A stretch of 64,000 nt of DNA, taken from contig CM119265.1 in NCBI GenBank assembly GCA_051294375.1, positions 20,866,221-20,930,220 on the forward strand, written 5' to 3'. Source of the DNA: Paraspadella gotoi (taxonomy: Eukaryota; Chaetognatha). Both the position numbers and the translations under genes were made by a program. This document shows positions 38,131 to 50,649 of the stretch, piece by piece. How positions within the stretch are numbered: position 1 is the stretch's first letter; each line of letters begins with the position of its first letter. Below the pieces are notes generated by a model. That model saw only the letters and a program-made list of their open reading frames with translations. It was not told where the DNA came from and ran no database searches.

Positions 38131-39049
38131 GCAGAGGCTGGGTTGTTTAATTTGGATGGGGGGTTTTTGGTGGAGTAGGGTAAGTAAGTAGTAAGTAAGT
38201 AAGTCAACTGTGATTAAAGCTTGGAAAAACTATTAAAATGATTCATTCAAACTAAGAAAAAAGAGTAAATAAACTGCGAAAGAGATCAAATCAAAGGCAG
38301 GAGATGAACGAAGGGTTAAACTTACAAAGCGTTCGGAGGTCAGCAATAAAATTCTGGCGACGGTGGGAGAAAGATTTCCGGGAAGCCGGACAACCGGACG
38401 AGATTGATGTCCCAATTCAGACTGGTGAGGAATGGGGGGGGAGAGGAAAGAAGAGAGGAGAAGAGAAGAGAAGAGAAGAGAAGGGAGGAGAAGTGATGAG
38501 AAGAGAAGAGAAGAGAAGAGAAGGGAGGAGAAGAGAAGAGAAGAGAAGAGAAAAGATGAGAAGGGATGTGAAAAGAAGTTAAGAGAAGGGAAGAAATGAG
38601 AATAGAAAAAAGAAAAGAAAAGAAAAGAAAAGAAAAGAGAAGAAACGAATCGAACCAAACTTTTTTTTGTCGAATTCGTCACTCGAATTTTAATGACTTC
38701 AATTAGAAATGCAGATCAAGAAAAAAAAAGACGAGGCAATCCGCATAATCACAAGGATGGCCATTTTCTATATTTGTTACAAAGATGGAACATTTGCAAT
38801 GACAGACGATAGTCAATGTCTGTCAAGAGAATGTTGCAAGCACTATTCCCCCACTTGTTTAATAATGAGAGAAAATGGATGAATTAAATACATTCATCTA
38901 ATACTTTAGCTATCTGACTTTTGACAGGCGAGCCGATGCCTCTATTAGCCTTTATATTTATCAATCCTTATTTTTAAGCATTAATCATAATACGCATCGT
39001 CAGTATGGCCATGGGCCAATGGTTATATGTTAAATCGACTCTCTATATA
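38131..39049. other. Non-coding; AAGAG purine array
   Basis: A GTAAGTAA run near 38180-38202 and a purine array of AGAAGAG/AAAAG units at about 38440-38640. The rest is AT-rich with no gene. Confidence 0.5.
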
Positions 39050-39120
39050 AACTCTGACCATTCTCACCAACCTTTCGCATCTATTTGCCAGAGACAATGT
39101 GCTTTACCGCTGAGCCGCCA
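39050..39120 (-). mobile_element. Possible tRNA-SINE fragment
   Basis: The minus strand reads GGCTCAGCGGTAAAGCAC, a good match to a tRNA D-arm/A box. About 35 bases on, GGTTGGTGAGAATGG could be a decayed B box. No complete cloverleaf could be drawn by eye, so a fossil SINE or tRNA pseudogene is more likely than a tRNA gene. Confidence 0.3.
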
Positions 39121-39322
39121 TCGACCGATCCACCTCCGCCCCCCCCGTTTTGCTCCTCCTTTCTAAATGTTCTGTTTCTCGTCACTTCACTCATCAACTC
39201 CTCATCAGCCCCCCTCCCCCTCACCTCCCCCTGCTCTTTCATTATTCTCGAGGTGAAAAAAAGATCTGTTTAAACTCGAAGAAAATCCCAGAAAAAAATG
39301 TTAATGAAAATCTATCCGTCGG

Positions 39323-39328
<6 letters not shown>

Positions 39329-39411
<83 letters not shown>

Positions 39412-39420
39412 AGAGAGAGA
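39329..39420. repeat. (GA)n microsatellite
   Basis: About 90 bases of GA with a G-run interruption near the end. Confidence 0.95.
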
Positions 39421-41913
39421 ACGTTGAATAAACAATTAAATTACAAGGCAACGAACTGACAAAAGAGACGGGTCTAGAGAAAAGCTTTCGTTCGCGGCCT
39501 TCATTGACAAGGAACCGATTTATGAGGCTAAATTAAATTCTACCGGAAGTAGGGGGCGTGGAGGGTGTCAGGGCGTCTGCGGTGGGGCAGAGGGACGCGA
39601 AGACCTTGGATGGACGATGGGCAAACAATGATCGAGACCCAGAGCAATATAAATGCCGAAAAGCAGCAATGGGGAAATTATTAGGGCAATGGAGGAATAA
39701 GGCTATGGGTTGGGCCATTAAATTAAATTATATAGACTATATTATAGTCATATAATACCGTGAAATATAATGATATTTTCTCGTTAGAATCAACTTGTCA
39801 GGAAAGCAGACCCAACGTCTGAAAGATTGACGGCAAAGAAATAACGATGACTGATCGCAATGTACTGCACCATGAGAAAAGCCAGAGGCAACCCGTTTCC
39901 CGCCTTTTCGATTCATCGACCAGCGAGGGAACCAACAGTCGGTCGAGACGCAGAGGCGGAGATGTGATAAACAATCAGATTCGATGGGTGAGACGCCTAC
40001 CTCAGCAACAACAACAACAACAACAACATCGCTCTTCTAATGATTGTCGAGATGAAAACGAAATCGATGTTTTAATCTCAATGTTTTTGTAGTAGAACGA
40101 CTTTCAGAAAATCTCACTTTTGAGTCTCCTTATTTTGGCAAGATCTTTTTTAGGTTTGGCAGAAAGAATAATCACAAAATTAAAACTAATTAACTATTAA
40201 AACTAATTAAAACTATATATGCGTAAACAATGTCGGCGCCAATATCGAATACGAGCCAAGGACGACGAATATGACGACGACAACGACTACAACAGCAACA
40301 ACTACGGATAAAATCGAAACGACGTCCATAAAAAAATGACAAAGGGAAAAAAAAATATGTTGATCCGTAGCCTTTAAATTAACTTTTAATTCGAATTCTT
40401 TTTCTTATTTAATCATATTAAGCCCCCATTTTATCGATTTTCACATGAAACAACGTTTACCAGGAAGGTCTGAAATATAGAAAATATTGGTTGTTAATTA
40501 ACTTTAATTCCATTTTATCCTTCAGATCGAAGGTTAATCTTCTCTCGTTCAAGTTTGCGCGAGAGAAAAGGAAAATGAGATCCCGAGACGAAGCGAAAAC
40601 TCAACGTCCAAAACGAAAATATTGCGCGAAAATTCGTTAAAACGAAAACAAAACAAAAACTTAAAGAAACGGCCGCGGAGGGGAAAGAGAGAGAGAGAGA
40701 GAATTAGGGAAAAAAAATATTTTTTCCCCTCATCATCTTCGCCATTTGCGGAACGGTCGTCGTCGTTATCGTCGTCTTTATCGTCGTCGGTACGGCACCA
40801 TGGTTATGGCGTGAATATTTGTTTTGGTCGTTTTTTCTTTTTCAATTTTAACGCTCGACTCGATTCTCAACTTTTTCGATCGTGCGAAAGAAAAATAAAT
40901 AGAATTAAAGAAAAACAAAAGGAGAGAAAAAAAAAAGACAAAAGGCGAAGTCGTTCGAAACAATAAAAAGTAAACAAATGAACGACTTTTCGGGGAATGA
41001 ATTTCCCGTTTGGGCGTTTGGCAGCCAACAGAGGAAAACGATAACCTCTTGAAAGCAAGAAAACAAATTTCGTATTTAATTGTGAAACTGCGAGCGAAAT
41101 AGTATGCATAAACAATAACAAAATTGCTAAAACCGCCCAAGTTTTCTTAATAAAACCAAGAAAATACCGCTGATAAATTAAAAACGCAACTAACGAGCCA
41201 GATTCGTCTTTGCATAATCACTAATCAACTCGATTTTCTTAATGAAAACAAAAACACCAAATCAAAGGTTTGAATAAAATCAAACTTATTCCTGTTGAAA
41301 TATCGTCTTCATCAATTAATTTTTAAATTCTTTTTTTTTTCTTCTAACATATCGAACCTTCAGTAAAACCAATTCCAAACAATAAACTACATATCGCAAT
41401 CAGGCTAATCGGTGTCCCCATTTTTTAAAATCCTTTTTCTCTCAATCCGTGATTGAACAAAACGCTACTTATGTACAAAAACAATTAAATCGCACGTCGA
41501 TGATTCGTCGCATATCAGTTTTTTTTTTGACAAAATCACTTTCTAACGTTTTATAACAAACAAAATTCGTCTCGTCTTGTTTATTTTTCGATCTTCTCGT
41601 TCACCTTCAATCTTGTTCTCTACCTCAACCGCGATTTTAGTTATCGTCATATTTCTCGTTAAGCCAATCGCAACAATTAACCCAACGCGAAACGAAAAGG
41701 CCTCTAAGTTGATTAAATTGTAAATCTCTCGCAAACAACTTTAAACCTATTAACAAAGTATCAAACTTCGCACTGAATAATCTTATTTTTTCATCAACAT
41801 CCGTCATCACTTTCTTCATAATTCGAAATATTATATCCACCCGAAACAACTTGTCTTCTTCGTATCTCAACTCTCAAAAACTCCCTTCCTTACCCTCTCC
41901 CTCACCTTTCACC
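39421..41913. other. Non-coding upstream region
   Basis: AT-rich, with a short CAACAA run near 40005-40027 and a brief GA run at 40688-40700. Two short frames (39558-39755 and 39847-40092) show mixed composition but no family match or splice framing. No promoter element for the gene at 41914 was convincing. Confidence 0.45.
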
Positions 41914-42553
41914 ATGTTCCCGCTCGTTCCTTACCTTTTCGGCGGGATCGCCGCTGGTTCGCTCCTCTACGTCTGGCTTCAGTTCGAGTACGAATTCGGA
42001 AACAGAAAAACCGACGGAAACGACGACGACGAAAACGACGACGTCGTCCTAGTCGACGAGGACGACGACGACGACGTTCCCAGGGAGCGTCGGGTCGTGG
42101 TCATCGTTTCTCAGGACGCCATCGCCGCGGCTTCCAAACCTTCCGTCGGAAAGCCGTCTTCGAATTCGAATTCTTCCTCAGCAACTTTGCCAAAGTCGTC
42201 GCCATCGTCGTCGCCATCGTCGTCGTCGTCTTCAACATCGTCTCCATCGTCGACTCCAGCATTCGTCGCCTCGTCATTGGCTGAAAAGGGAGAATGTCCA
42301 TCGTTGTCGTCAAATGAGCTCGCGTCGTCAAATAGTTCGCCGTCAACATCAATTTCCTCCACGAGAATGTCTTCAACATCAATTTTCTCAACGTCCATGT
42401 CCTCGACATCCGTGCAGACAACTTCCGCCTTCAAACCATCCTCTACGGAGTCCGCTCCGCCCTCGACGTCGTTGATCCAATACGTTGAGGAGACGAGAAA
42501 CTTCGTCGGCGTCAAGCGAAGCAGAATCGCCAATCTCGCCGTCAACAACAAGG
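41914..42553 (+). CDS. First coding exon, membrane-anchored acidic/Ser-rich protein
   Basis: Unrecognised protein. ATG at 41914 in a good context (TTTCACCATGTTC) opens 213 codons that end at AAGG/GTGAGT, a strong splice donor, in phase 1. Residues 1-24 (MFPLVPYLFGGIAAGSLLYV start) form a hydrophobic segment, suggesting a signal anchor or single transmembrane helix. Then follow an Asp/Glu-rich block with poly-Asp, a short VVVIVSQDAIAAASKP segment, and about 100 residues rich in Ser/Thr/Pro with repeated STSISST-type tracts. A better-ordered end, IQYVEETRNFVGVKRSRIAN, is the most likely conserved part. The rest of the gene is not identified; a TTTAG acceptor at about 43136-43139 would add only two codons before a stop. 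It lies tail to tail with enkurin. Confidence 0.55.
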
Positions 42554-42684
42554 GTGAGTGAGTGATTGTTTGATTGATCCGCGATGTCGGTGATTGGTTC
42601 GATCACTTTAGTTTAGCAAGTTATTTTTTTTCCACAAAGCACGCACCGAAAACAGTCTTCCTATCAACGCAGAGAATGGATTAT

Positions 42685-42694
42685 TATGACAAGG

Positions 42695-42767
<73 letters not shown>

Positions 42768-42824
42768 TTATGACAAGGATTATTATGACAAGGATTATTA
42801 TGACAAGGATTATTATTATTATTA

Positions 42825-42896
<72 letters not shown>

Positions 42897-42918
42897 GACA
42901 AGGATTATTATGACAAGG

Positions 42919-42998
<80 letters not shown>

Positions 42999-43036
42999 GA
43001 CAAGGATTATTATGACAAGGATTATTATGACAAGCG
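42685..43036. repeat. Compound ATT array with ATTATGACAAGG units
   Basis: Long (ATT)n tracts punctuated by one to three copies of the 12-mer ATTATGACAAGG, at about 42685, 42770-42812, 42893-42920 and 42996-43036. The interruptions recur at about 105-base intervals, so the compound block itself seems to have been duplicated. Poly-Ile/poly-Leu frames are artefacts. Confidence 0.93.
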
Positions 43037-43374
43037 GTCGGAAATAGCCCCGCCCTACTCTGCGCCTAAAACAGTGAACAATATCTTGGTTTAAGAACTG
43101 ACATCTTATTTCTAACAATAAACCTTGTCTTCATTTAGCTAGATAAAAAATATAATTTGTTTACAAAAGCAAAACCATTGATTTAAAATGATTTCTTAAC
43201 AGCGTCCTCTTTAAGCTTAATCGCAGAATCCAGTCGTTAAAAAAAATCTTTAACCCGCCCTCTTCCTCCGCTCTTGACGAACCATTCCTGAGTACGGTCC
43301 AACACCCTAACTTCCGAATCCCTGTAATGCTTCATCCCTAAAACCACCTTCTCCCACTCCAATCCCCCCCCCTT
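43037..43374. other. Intergenic, 3' of enkurin
   Basis: AT-rich DNA between two convergent genes. No coding exon supported. Confidence 0.5.
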
Positions 43375-45203
43375 TCAAGAGACGTAGATGGTGGTGTGCG
43401 ACTCGATGAGGTCGATGTCTCGCTCCAGTTGCGCCATCGTACGTTCGAGTCGCTCCTTTCGCTGGATCTGAGAGATGGTGTCCAGGATCATGGGCAGACC
43501 TTTAAAAAAAAATTGGTTAATGAGCGAGAGAGCGGTTTTCGAATGATCTTTAAATGTATTTGTAAATAGTAAGCGAGTCTCTTATTTGATCGAACGATAC
43601 AAACCGAGAAATTCTTTGTTGCATTTTTCCCAATTGGTTTTCAAACCGTCGATTATTTTCACGCGTTCCTCCTTGATTAAAGAAAACGGAAGATGTTAAA
43701 AAAAAGAAGAAAAATTTTCGATGCTACTTTGTTTCCTTCGGACTCGCGAACCTCCGGCAAAATCGGTGCTGCCCTCTGAGCAAAGATGTTTTTCACGTAA
43801 TTCGAATATTCTTCTTTAGCTGCGGCCATCTCTTTGTCCTTTTTCAAAACATAAGGCGGGATTCTTCCGTAGGTCTTCTTCGCCACATATTTTGGGATAA
43901 GTCCTGATTTATCAAATAATTTCACAGCGGGAGGACAATAAGAGTAAACTCTTTTAAACTATCGTTATAGTTTTTAAAAATTAGTCGTTGTTTCCATAAG
44001 TTTCCAAATACTTTTTTGTGGAAATTTAAGTAAATACCTATTATATAAATCATGAAAAGGCATCATTTGTGGACGAATTCCCTTCGACAACAACAACGAC
44101 CACAACGACGATACCCGAAGGGTCGAGCATATTCTTGTCTCCCTTCCTCGTGTCTACGTAAATGCGCTGCGGGTTTGCGGGAATGCTGCATATGTTGGCG
44201 ACCGCGTTGGCGTGGATGATGTCCTGAGATTGAATAGAATCTATTATAGAATCTATTATAGATCTTGCTAAATCACGCAATTACGTCAATGGTCGGTCAC
44301 CCATCAACCGCAAACCTTATTCGTCTTGAAGCCCATGAGAGGATAATCGCCGTTTTTGGGAACAGGCGGTTTCCTTCTGTGCGCGTCGTGGTAACAGAAT
44401 CTGCGAACGGGCGGCAGAACAAACTCCTGCAGATAAAATAAGAGTTTTACTCTCTGCTTAATTATATGAACTTTGCATAGATAGCGTAAACAATTCATAT
44501 TAAAATTTTAACTGGCAATTCGTTCTGGAATTCGTTCCTCTCAATCCTTCGTCCTTCATGGGGGATTACACACTTTTTTAACCCCCCTCTCAAAAAAGGA
44601 AAAAAAAAACATAAAAAACATTAGAGCGTCGATTATTTAAAAGGACCTTCTCGTGAGCTCTCAAGAAGCAATCCGTTCCTCTTAACGGAGTTTTCTCGTA
44701 TCTGCGAATCATAAAAAATTCGAGTAAAGTCGTACTTTTTTATCCACTTAGAAAAATTACTACGACATCGACATTGATCACATTACCTCAACGCTTCTCC
44801 GATGGCTTACCCCATGGTTCTGTGGCTCTCCTTTGGCCAAAACATTTCCCAACGAGCCTTGTCCCGGAATTGTGACATGTACACCGGGGGACGAATCTGC
44901 ACAAGTTTCGGCCTGTTAAAGAAAAATTATTACACAAAAAGAAGTTATAATTGTAAAAGTTTCAGTATAATTAGTTTATAATTACACAATCTTCTACAAT
45001 TTTCCACATAGCCTCTCTTTTATAGAGCTTTACTATTTTTTAAATTTTTCAGCAAGAATTCCCAACGCCAATGAATTTAAATTTTTTTTAGCGCCGGCCG
45101 GCGCGGTTGACCTCGGAACCAAATTGTAGATGCTCTCCTCTCCCCGGACGGCCCGGCGTCTCGGCATCTTGCACGGCTTCTTCGTCCCGCCGCCGCACGA
45201 CAT
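43375..45203 (-). CDS. ENKUR: Enkurin, axonemal / TRPC-binding protein, eight exons
   Basis: Enkurin is an adaptor first described as a TRPC-channel and PI3K binder in sperm, and later as a microtubule inner protein of motile-cilium doublets. Exons (minus strand): 45203-45112, 44912-44811, 44701-44647, 44426-44316, 44223-44115, 43903-43728, 43671-43605, 43499-43375; together 837 nt, 278 codons plus stop, with phases matching at every junction. Vertebrate enkurin is about 256 residues. Family landmarks appear in order: ESIYNLVPR (23-31), RPPVYMSQF (38-46), the DCFLRAHEK region ending at 83, PVPKNGDYPLMGFKTNK (to 120), RIYVDTRKGDKNMLDPSG (140-157), IPKYVAKKTYGRIPPYV, and the C-terminal enkurin domain ending LERDIDLIESHTTIYVS. 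Start chosen at 45203 because an in-frame TAA lies just upstream; an in-frame ATG at 45167 is the alternative. Most donors depart from GTRAGT. Confidence 0.94.
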
Positions 45204-48200
45204 CCCGCCCGCTTATTGTTTCTTCTCGCGATGACCTTTTGTTGATTTTTTGGGATTTCGTCTTTTCGGTTGTAGCACAGCGCGAAAGGGAATCGGCGGC
45301 GAATAAGGAATGGTTCTAAGCGTGGTTTTGATGACTGACAAAAGACTAAGGCGGCTTTATAAAAAATTCTGTTTTGGCGGGAAAAGGCTTTGGGCGTTTT
45401 CGGTTAATAAAATACGTTGATAAAAAAGAAAGTATTTTAGGAAAAAGAAATTTTTTTTTGGCTAAGAACGAGAGAGCGGTAACAGGATAGAAAGAAGAAA
45501 ATAAATGAAAGAGGAGAGAGAGGTAGGCATTGAGTGACAGAGACAGTAAAAGAAAGAGAGACAGAAACACAAAGAGAGAGGTCGAAACTCCATCCCTTCT
45601 CCGCCGGCTTAAGAAAGTTCGATAAAGGGAAATTTTGCTGATTTGACTCTCCTGGTCTTATGAGGCTTCATAAATTGGGAGGAAGTTGCAGACAAAGTTG
45701 AATTTGGAAAAAAAAAGGAGGAAAGGAGGAAGAGGAGGAGCCGGGGGAGCAAAGGGAGTCTGGATTAAAATAGAAGGAATTGAGAGAGATCCCAGAGAGA
45801 GTGTGAGAGGGAGAGAGGGAGAGAGAGCGGCGAGAAACTGGAAACAAAAAAGATGGAATGGGAAGGCAATTGGCCAGAAAAAGTCCAGAGGGAATTTTCG
45901 GGTCAATCATTCAGGAAAAGGTTTTATAACTTTCTTTTTTTTTTTATAATTTTTTTTATTTTTCATTTTTTTAAAATACTCAAGGCAATGGTTCGCGTAA
46001 AACAGTCAGTCAGTTCGAGAGAGGAAGAAAAATGATTGCGCACAATTATGAGCTCGATTCTCGATACCAGAAGACAACACTAACGTCCCCATCCCAATAA
46101 TAAATAAATTTTATTAGATTTAAATAATTTAACACAAAAAAATAACAAAAAATAAATAAAATCATAAATATTAAATATTTTAAAATCTAAAAAAACAATT
46201 GATAGTGAAACAAGAAATATTGCCATTTTCATGACAATATTGTATTAAAGCCTCGTTATGGGGGATAGTCAGTTTTCCACTTTTCATTTGAACATCGATG
46301 CAGTAAAGAGAAGGAATTAAAATACCGTAGAATCTCTTCTGATTTCTTGCGCTACATCAGTCTTCACCATTTCTTTCCTTGGGGCGAACTCAAGATAACG
46401 GCTGGAGAAGCGGCTTCTGGTATAAAGCCATCCGTCACTTTGGACTGCAGAGAAAATGCGGAATGCCGACCGCGGGGTAGAGATGGAAAAGGGGAGTCGT
46501 TCGAACGAAAGAAGGTGGAGTTGGATGTCATTGAATGAGAAAAGCTTGAGTTCTTGTTTGAATGTAATGGAGAGGTTGTTTGAGTAAAATGGGGAAAATT
46601 ATCGTCAATTGACGTTGGTTAAAGCGGAGAGTTTCCTGTGGGGGGGGAGAGCCCTTTGTTGGCGCTATTTTCTCGGTCGTCAAATAAAACGAAGTTGATT
46701 GCGTCAATTAAAAAAGGGACAATCGGAGGGAAGTAGCTTAGGAAAAGACGAACGGTGTTATGAATAATGATTAGTGAATAATTATTTAGAAGGAACGATG
46801 AAGCCGGTGCAAGAATATCAATGAGTCTTACAATGATAATGACGTTAAAGGCGGGAATCGATGCGCGAACGAAAAACGAAGGTTAGGAAACCAAAGTGGA
46901 AATAGAAATGGTTACCAATGCGTCCTCGACACTCGACAGAAAGGTTTAAAAGCTCGAAAAAGGTTAAAACCTAAAGCAGGAATAAGGTTTAGAATCGAAC
47001 GAGGCTTTGGGACAGATTTCGGGTTCTAAGCTCGAATTCGTTTTTATGTGACACGAAATTTCTCTCTTTCTCGTTAGGTTTTTCTCACCCTGAGACTTTG
47101 ACACGAACGGCGGAAACGTAAAATCGCAAATCGTAAACCAGAGCCGCTAATGGAGGCGATAAAAATTGAAGAGATTTACAAGATCAAGTTGGACTTTGTA
47201 GTTTGATGGTTTTAACGTTTAAAAAGAAAAGTCTTCTTGAAATCATGTAATTGAAGCAGTGGACGGCGCGATTCAGACGACAAGAAAATCATGAATGTTT
47301 AAAATGTTGATAAAATTCAGAAAAAATTTAATAAAAAATGGGGCTATGATTGCTACAAATTGTCAGTTTTCACGACATTGTTTCCCCTAAACCGTACGGT
47401 TGCCCACAGGAATATTCATTGTTCTTGTTAGTTAACTTTAACAAAAGCACTTATGAATATTAAACAAGCTTTTCTTAGCGAGAACTTCTTCTTCCCAACG
47501 TCACTCATTCATGAATAACCCCGTCCACCACCCGGGCGTTCGACCGCGTTTATTAAGCGACGAGAATGACAGAATGTCGATAAGGTCTTTTTTTGCGACA
47601 GAGTAAGAAACTGACAGACTGAAGGCCATTCGATATTTTTAGAGATGAAGGCCGAAAGCCTTTCGTGGTTTTCCTTGCAAAATTCTCTTTTTGCTTTGGT
47701 CTTGCATGAGCGGCAAAGAGTTAGGGTAAGGGAAAAAAAATCAATGGTGTCAGATGAAAACCCTTATGTAGCAAGAGTGAGCTCTCCAATAGGAGTCTCC
47801 ATAGCCTAAATTACAAAAGGGCTAAATAACGCGAAACAATATTTAAAATTGTAGAAATTGATAAATAAGTTACGGTTATTTATTTATTCTGTATTTGGCA
47901 GCGTTGCAATGCAGCAAATTTGCTGGTAAGTTTGTAGATTGTCGAACAGTTCTTCAAAGGGAGTGCGATGGTGTTATAAACCAACAGAATCGAAGTGCGA
48001 TCCATTACCCTCGAGTTGGAGTAGTTATTCCTGGTTCCGCTTCACGTAACATCATAGAGCGAGATGGAAAAAAAAAAGTTTCAGTTTCACAAATGGAATT
48101 TTTTTCCCCTCCTTTTTTCCCCAACCAAAATCCTGAGGGAAATGGAATATTCTTGGCTTTTTTTTTTTCGATGGAGAGAGAAATAAAACTTGGATTAAGC

Positions 48201-48415
48201 GAACCTTTTTTTTTCACTTCCCTCTTCTCTCTTTCTCACAACTCCTCTCCCCATTTCTCTCCCGAACCACAACTTTGTATTCCCTTCCATTTACGTCTCG
48301 AGATGCAATAAAAAAAACCGGCAAGAAAAGTCCATCGCTTGCATCACTCATGCACATTGTGAGGAGATCGAGAGCCTTCTCTCTCTCCCTCCCGTTTTAT
48401 CATCCTCGCGCGGTC

Positions 48416-48419
<4 letters not shown>
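45204..48419. other. Intergenic between enkurin and the next gene
   Basis: AT-rich DNA with purine-rich patches (45480-45850). An exon-like fragment TTGGCAG/CGTTGC...TTTGCTG/GTAAGT near 47901-47931 has splice-like edges but is only about 30 bases and has no partner. No gene called. Confidence 0.45.
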
Positions 48420-48474
<55 letters not shown>

Positions 48475-48523
48475 CTCTCTCGGTCTTTGATCTTTTTCTT
48501 TTTCGCCTCCCCCCTTCTCTCCG

Positions 48524-48563
<40 letters not shown>
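48420..48563. repeat. Two (CT)n microsatellites
   Basis: Arrays at 48420-48472 and about 48527-48563, separated by a pyrimidine-rich spacer. Confidence 0.93.
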
Positions 48564-48565
<2 letters not shown>

Positions 48566-49871
48566 CTCTCTTTCTTCCTCGTTGCAACACCGGGAGCTTC
48601 GCCGTAGCCGCTGAGGCCGTCGCCGGGACGTTGTGACCTTCTTGCCGATTCTGCAAAGTTTCTGCGGCCGTGCACTGATGCAGGCGGCGTCGCTGAGCGC
48701 CCGGCGTCGCGCGTCCCAGAAGTCTGCTGCCTTTCAACTCAAAAGAGGAAGAGAGCCGCCGCGCAGCGAGGACTTGAGCCGGGAAGGAGAAAGAGGGGGG
48801 ATAGGGGTCGAGGGGAAGGGGGGGGAGGCAGTGGGGAAAAGTAGGATGACGATTGTAAGACTGAAAGAACGGCGAGGAGGAAGAGAGACCGATGGGTTGA
48901 GGGAGAATTGAAGGAGAACACGGGGGGAGGGAAACAGTTTGAAGGGGAGGAAAAGGAAACGAATGAAAAATTAAAGATGGAGGGAGACTAAAAGATAGAA
49001 TAATTTGATAAGCGAGTGGATTTAGGATTCTTAAAAGTAAAAGAGCAAAAAAATTGTACATAACGTTCGCAATTCTTTTGTTTAAAGATAAAGTACTCAT
49101 AATGTTTACAATTTTGCATGATAAGACAAGCCGCGTGAAGCGAGTGGAAAATGAGAGAGGGACGAAGGAGGGGAATCGTGACAACTTGGAAAAGAGTCCG
49201 AGAGAAGATATGAGGAAAAGAAGAGAGGAAGGAAGGAAGGAAACAGGAATCGTCTCAACGTGGTCAGGGATAAAAAGGACAGAAAAAAAGCGAATAGAGA
49301 GGCATCGAGGATAGAGGAGAAAAAAGAGAGGATAGAGGAGAGGAAAGAGAGGATATAGGAGAGGAATGAGAGGATAGAGGAGAGGAAAGAGAGGATAAGG
49401 GGGTGGGGTAATCGGCCAGGAATAGGACGGGCAGAAAGAGTTTTTTTTTTCCTTTTTTTTAACTTTTTACCGTAATTTTAGCTGCAGTTTTCGTGCTGTG
49501 TTTGTTTTAGCGGCGAAAAAAACCCCATTTTAATAACAATATATTATTCACAGTAGGACGTTTAAAGCTTTGAATAGTAAACAAAAGCGTTGCGTAAACA
49601 AGAGTAACTGTGAGTATTGTCGTAACGGCGTTTCTAATGAGTTAAACAACAAAACTTTTTCAAAAACTTGATATAACCGTAAAAGATGCCAAATATAATA
49701 AAAAAAAAATATTTCGAGTTACATTATTTACATTTCTCGCCCAACTTGGGGGGGAGAAGGAAAATCCGGAGTAAGTGAACTCGTTGGCGAAAAGCAAACA
49801 ACCCAAAGCGACGCGAAGGAAAATATTGCGTTAAAAAAAAAAAAGCAAAATAAAGCGATAAACGGGGAAGT
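48564..49871. other. Non-coding; GC-rich CpG patch
   Basis: 48590-48790 is GC- and CpG-rich against an AT-rich background and could be a promoter or 5' exon. Both strands are open over it but neither frame resembles a family. A purine array of AGAGAGGATAGAGG units lies at about 49310-49400. Confidence 0.4.
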
Positions 49872-50616
49872 TCAAAGAAAAGCCAAGGACGAATGCAAAA
49901 AACCAGCGACGAAAATGAGAAACGCGATCAAGTCAAATTGGAACCGTCGTCCTCCGCTGGCGGAGAAATCACGTCTCATCGCCGCCAGGGGCGCGGCGAA
50001 TTCGTCGCTACGGCGATCGTCGCCGGAATAATTACCGTCGTCGTCATCCTCATCATCATTATCAGAATCATCCGTTCTACTTTCGCTCATATTTTTTTTC
50101 AATTCTTCCAGTTCTTCGTAATAACCGGCGTAATCGTCCATTTCCCAGTCGTAGTAATCTGGATGACGATAGTCGTCTGGCGAATAAGTCACTTCTTCAC
50201 CCTCGTATACTTCGTCATCGTCATCGTCGGTTTCATCTTCAAATTCTTCGGCGTCATCATCATCGTCATCTTCATGAAAACCGGTGTAATTGCCGGAATT
50301 GACGATTTCATCCTGGCTTTTGCCATTGCCGTACTCTTCATCAGCCTCGGAATTATCGGAATTACTTTCACTCATATTTTTTTTCAATTCTTCCAGTTCT
50401 TCGTAATAACCGGCGTAATCGTCCATTAGCCAGTCGTAGTAATCTGGATGTCGGTAATCGTAAATGTCGTAAACTTCGCCGTCATCGTTTTCATCTTTTT
50501 CTTCGCCGTCGTCGTCGTCTTCAGTAATTTCCGTATCGACAGGTTCGACACTCATGGTATCGTTTCGTCCACCGCCGTCTCCGCCATCGTCATCGTCGTT
50601 CGTTGGCTCTTCACCT

Positions 50617-50649
<33 letters not shown>

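Noticed and set aside
39558-40092. Two short frames, one with a poly-Gln run
   Set aside because: Poly-Gln comes from a CAA microsatellite. The other frame has no recognisable reverse transcriptase or other domain.
47901-47931. 30-base segment with TTGGCAG before and GTAAGT after
   Set aside because: Too short and without a partner exon or known peptide. Such pairs arise by chance.
48348-49184. 278-codon minus-strand frame
   Set aside because: Much of it is Arg/Glu repeat from CT arrays, and the GC-rich middle is open on both strands without a family match.
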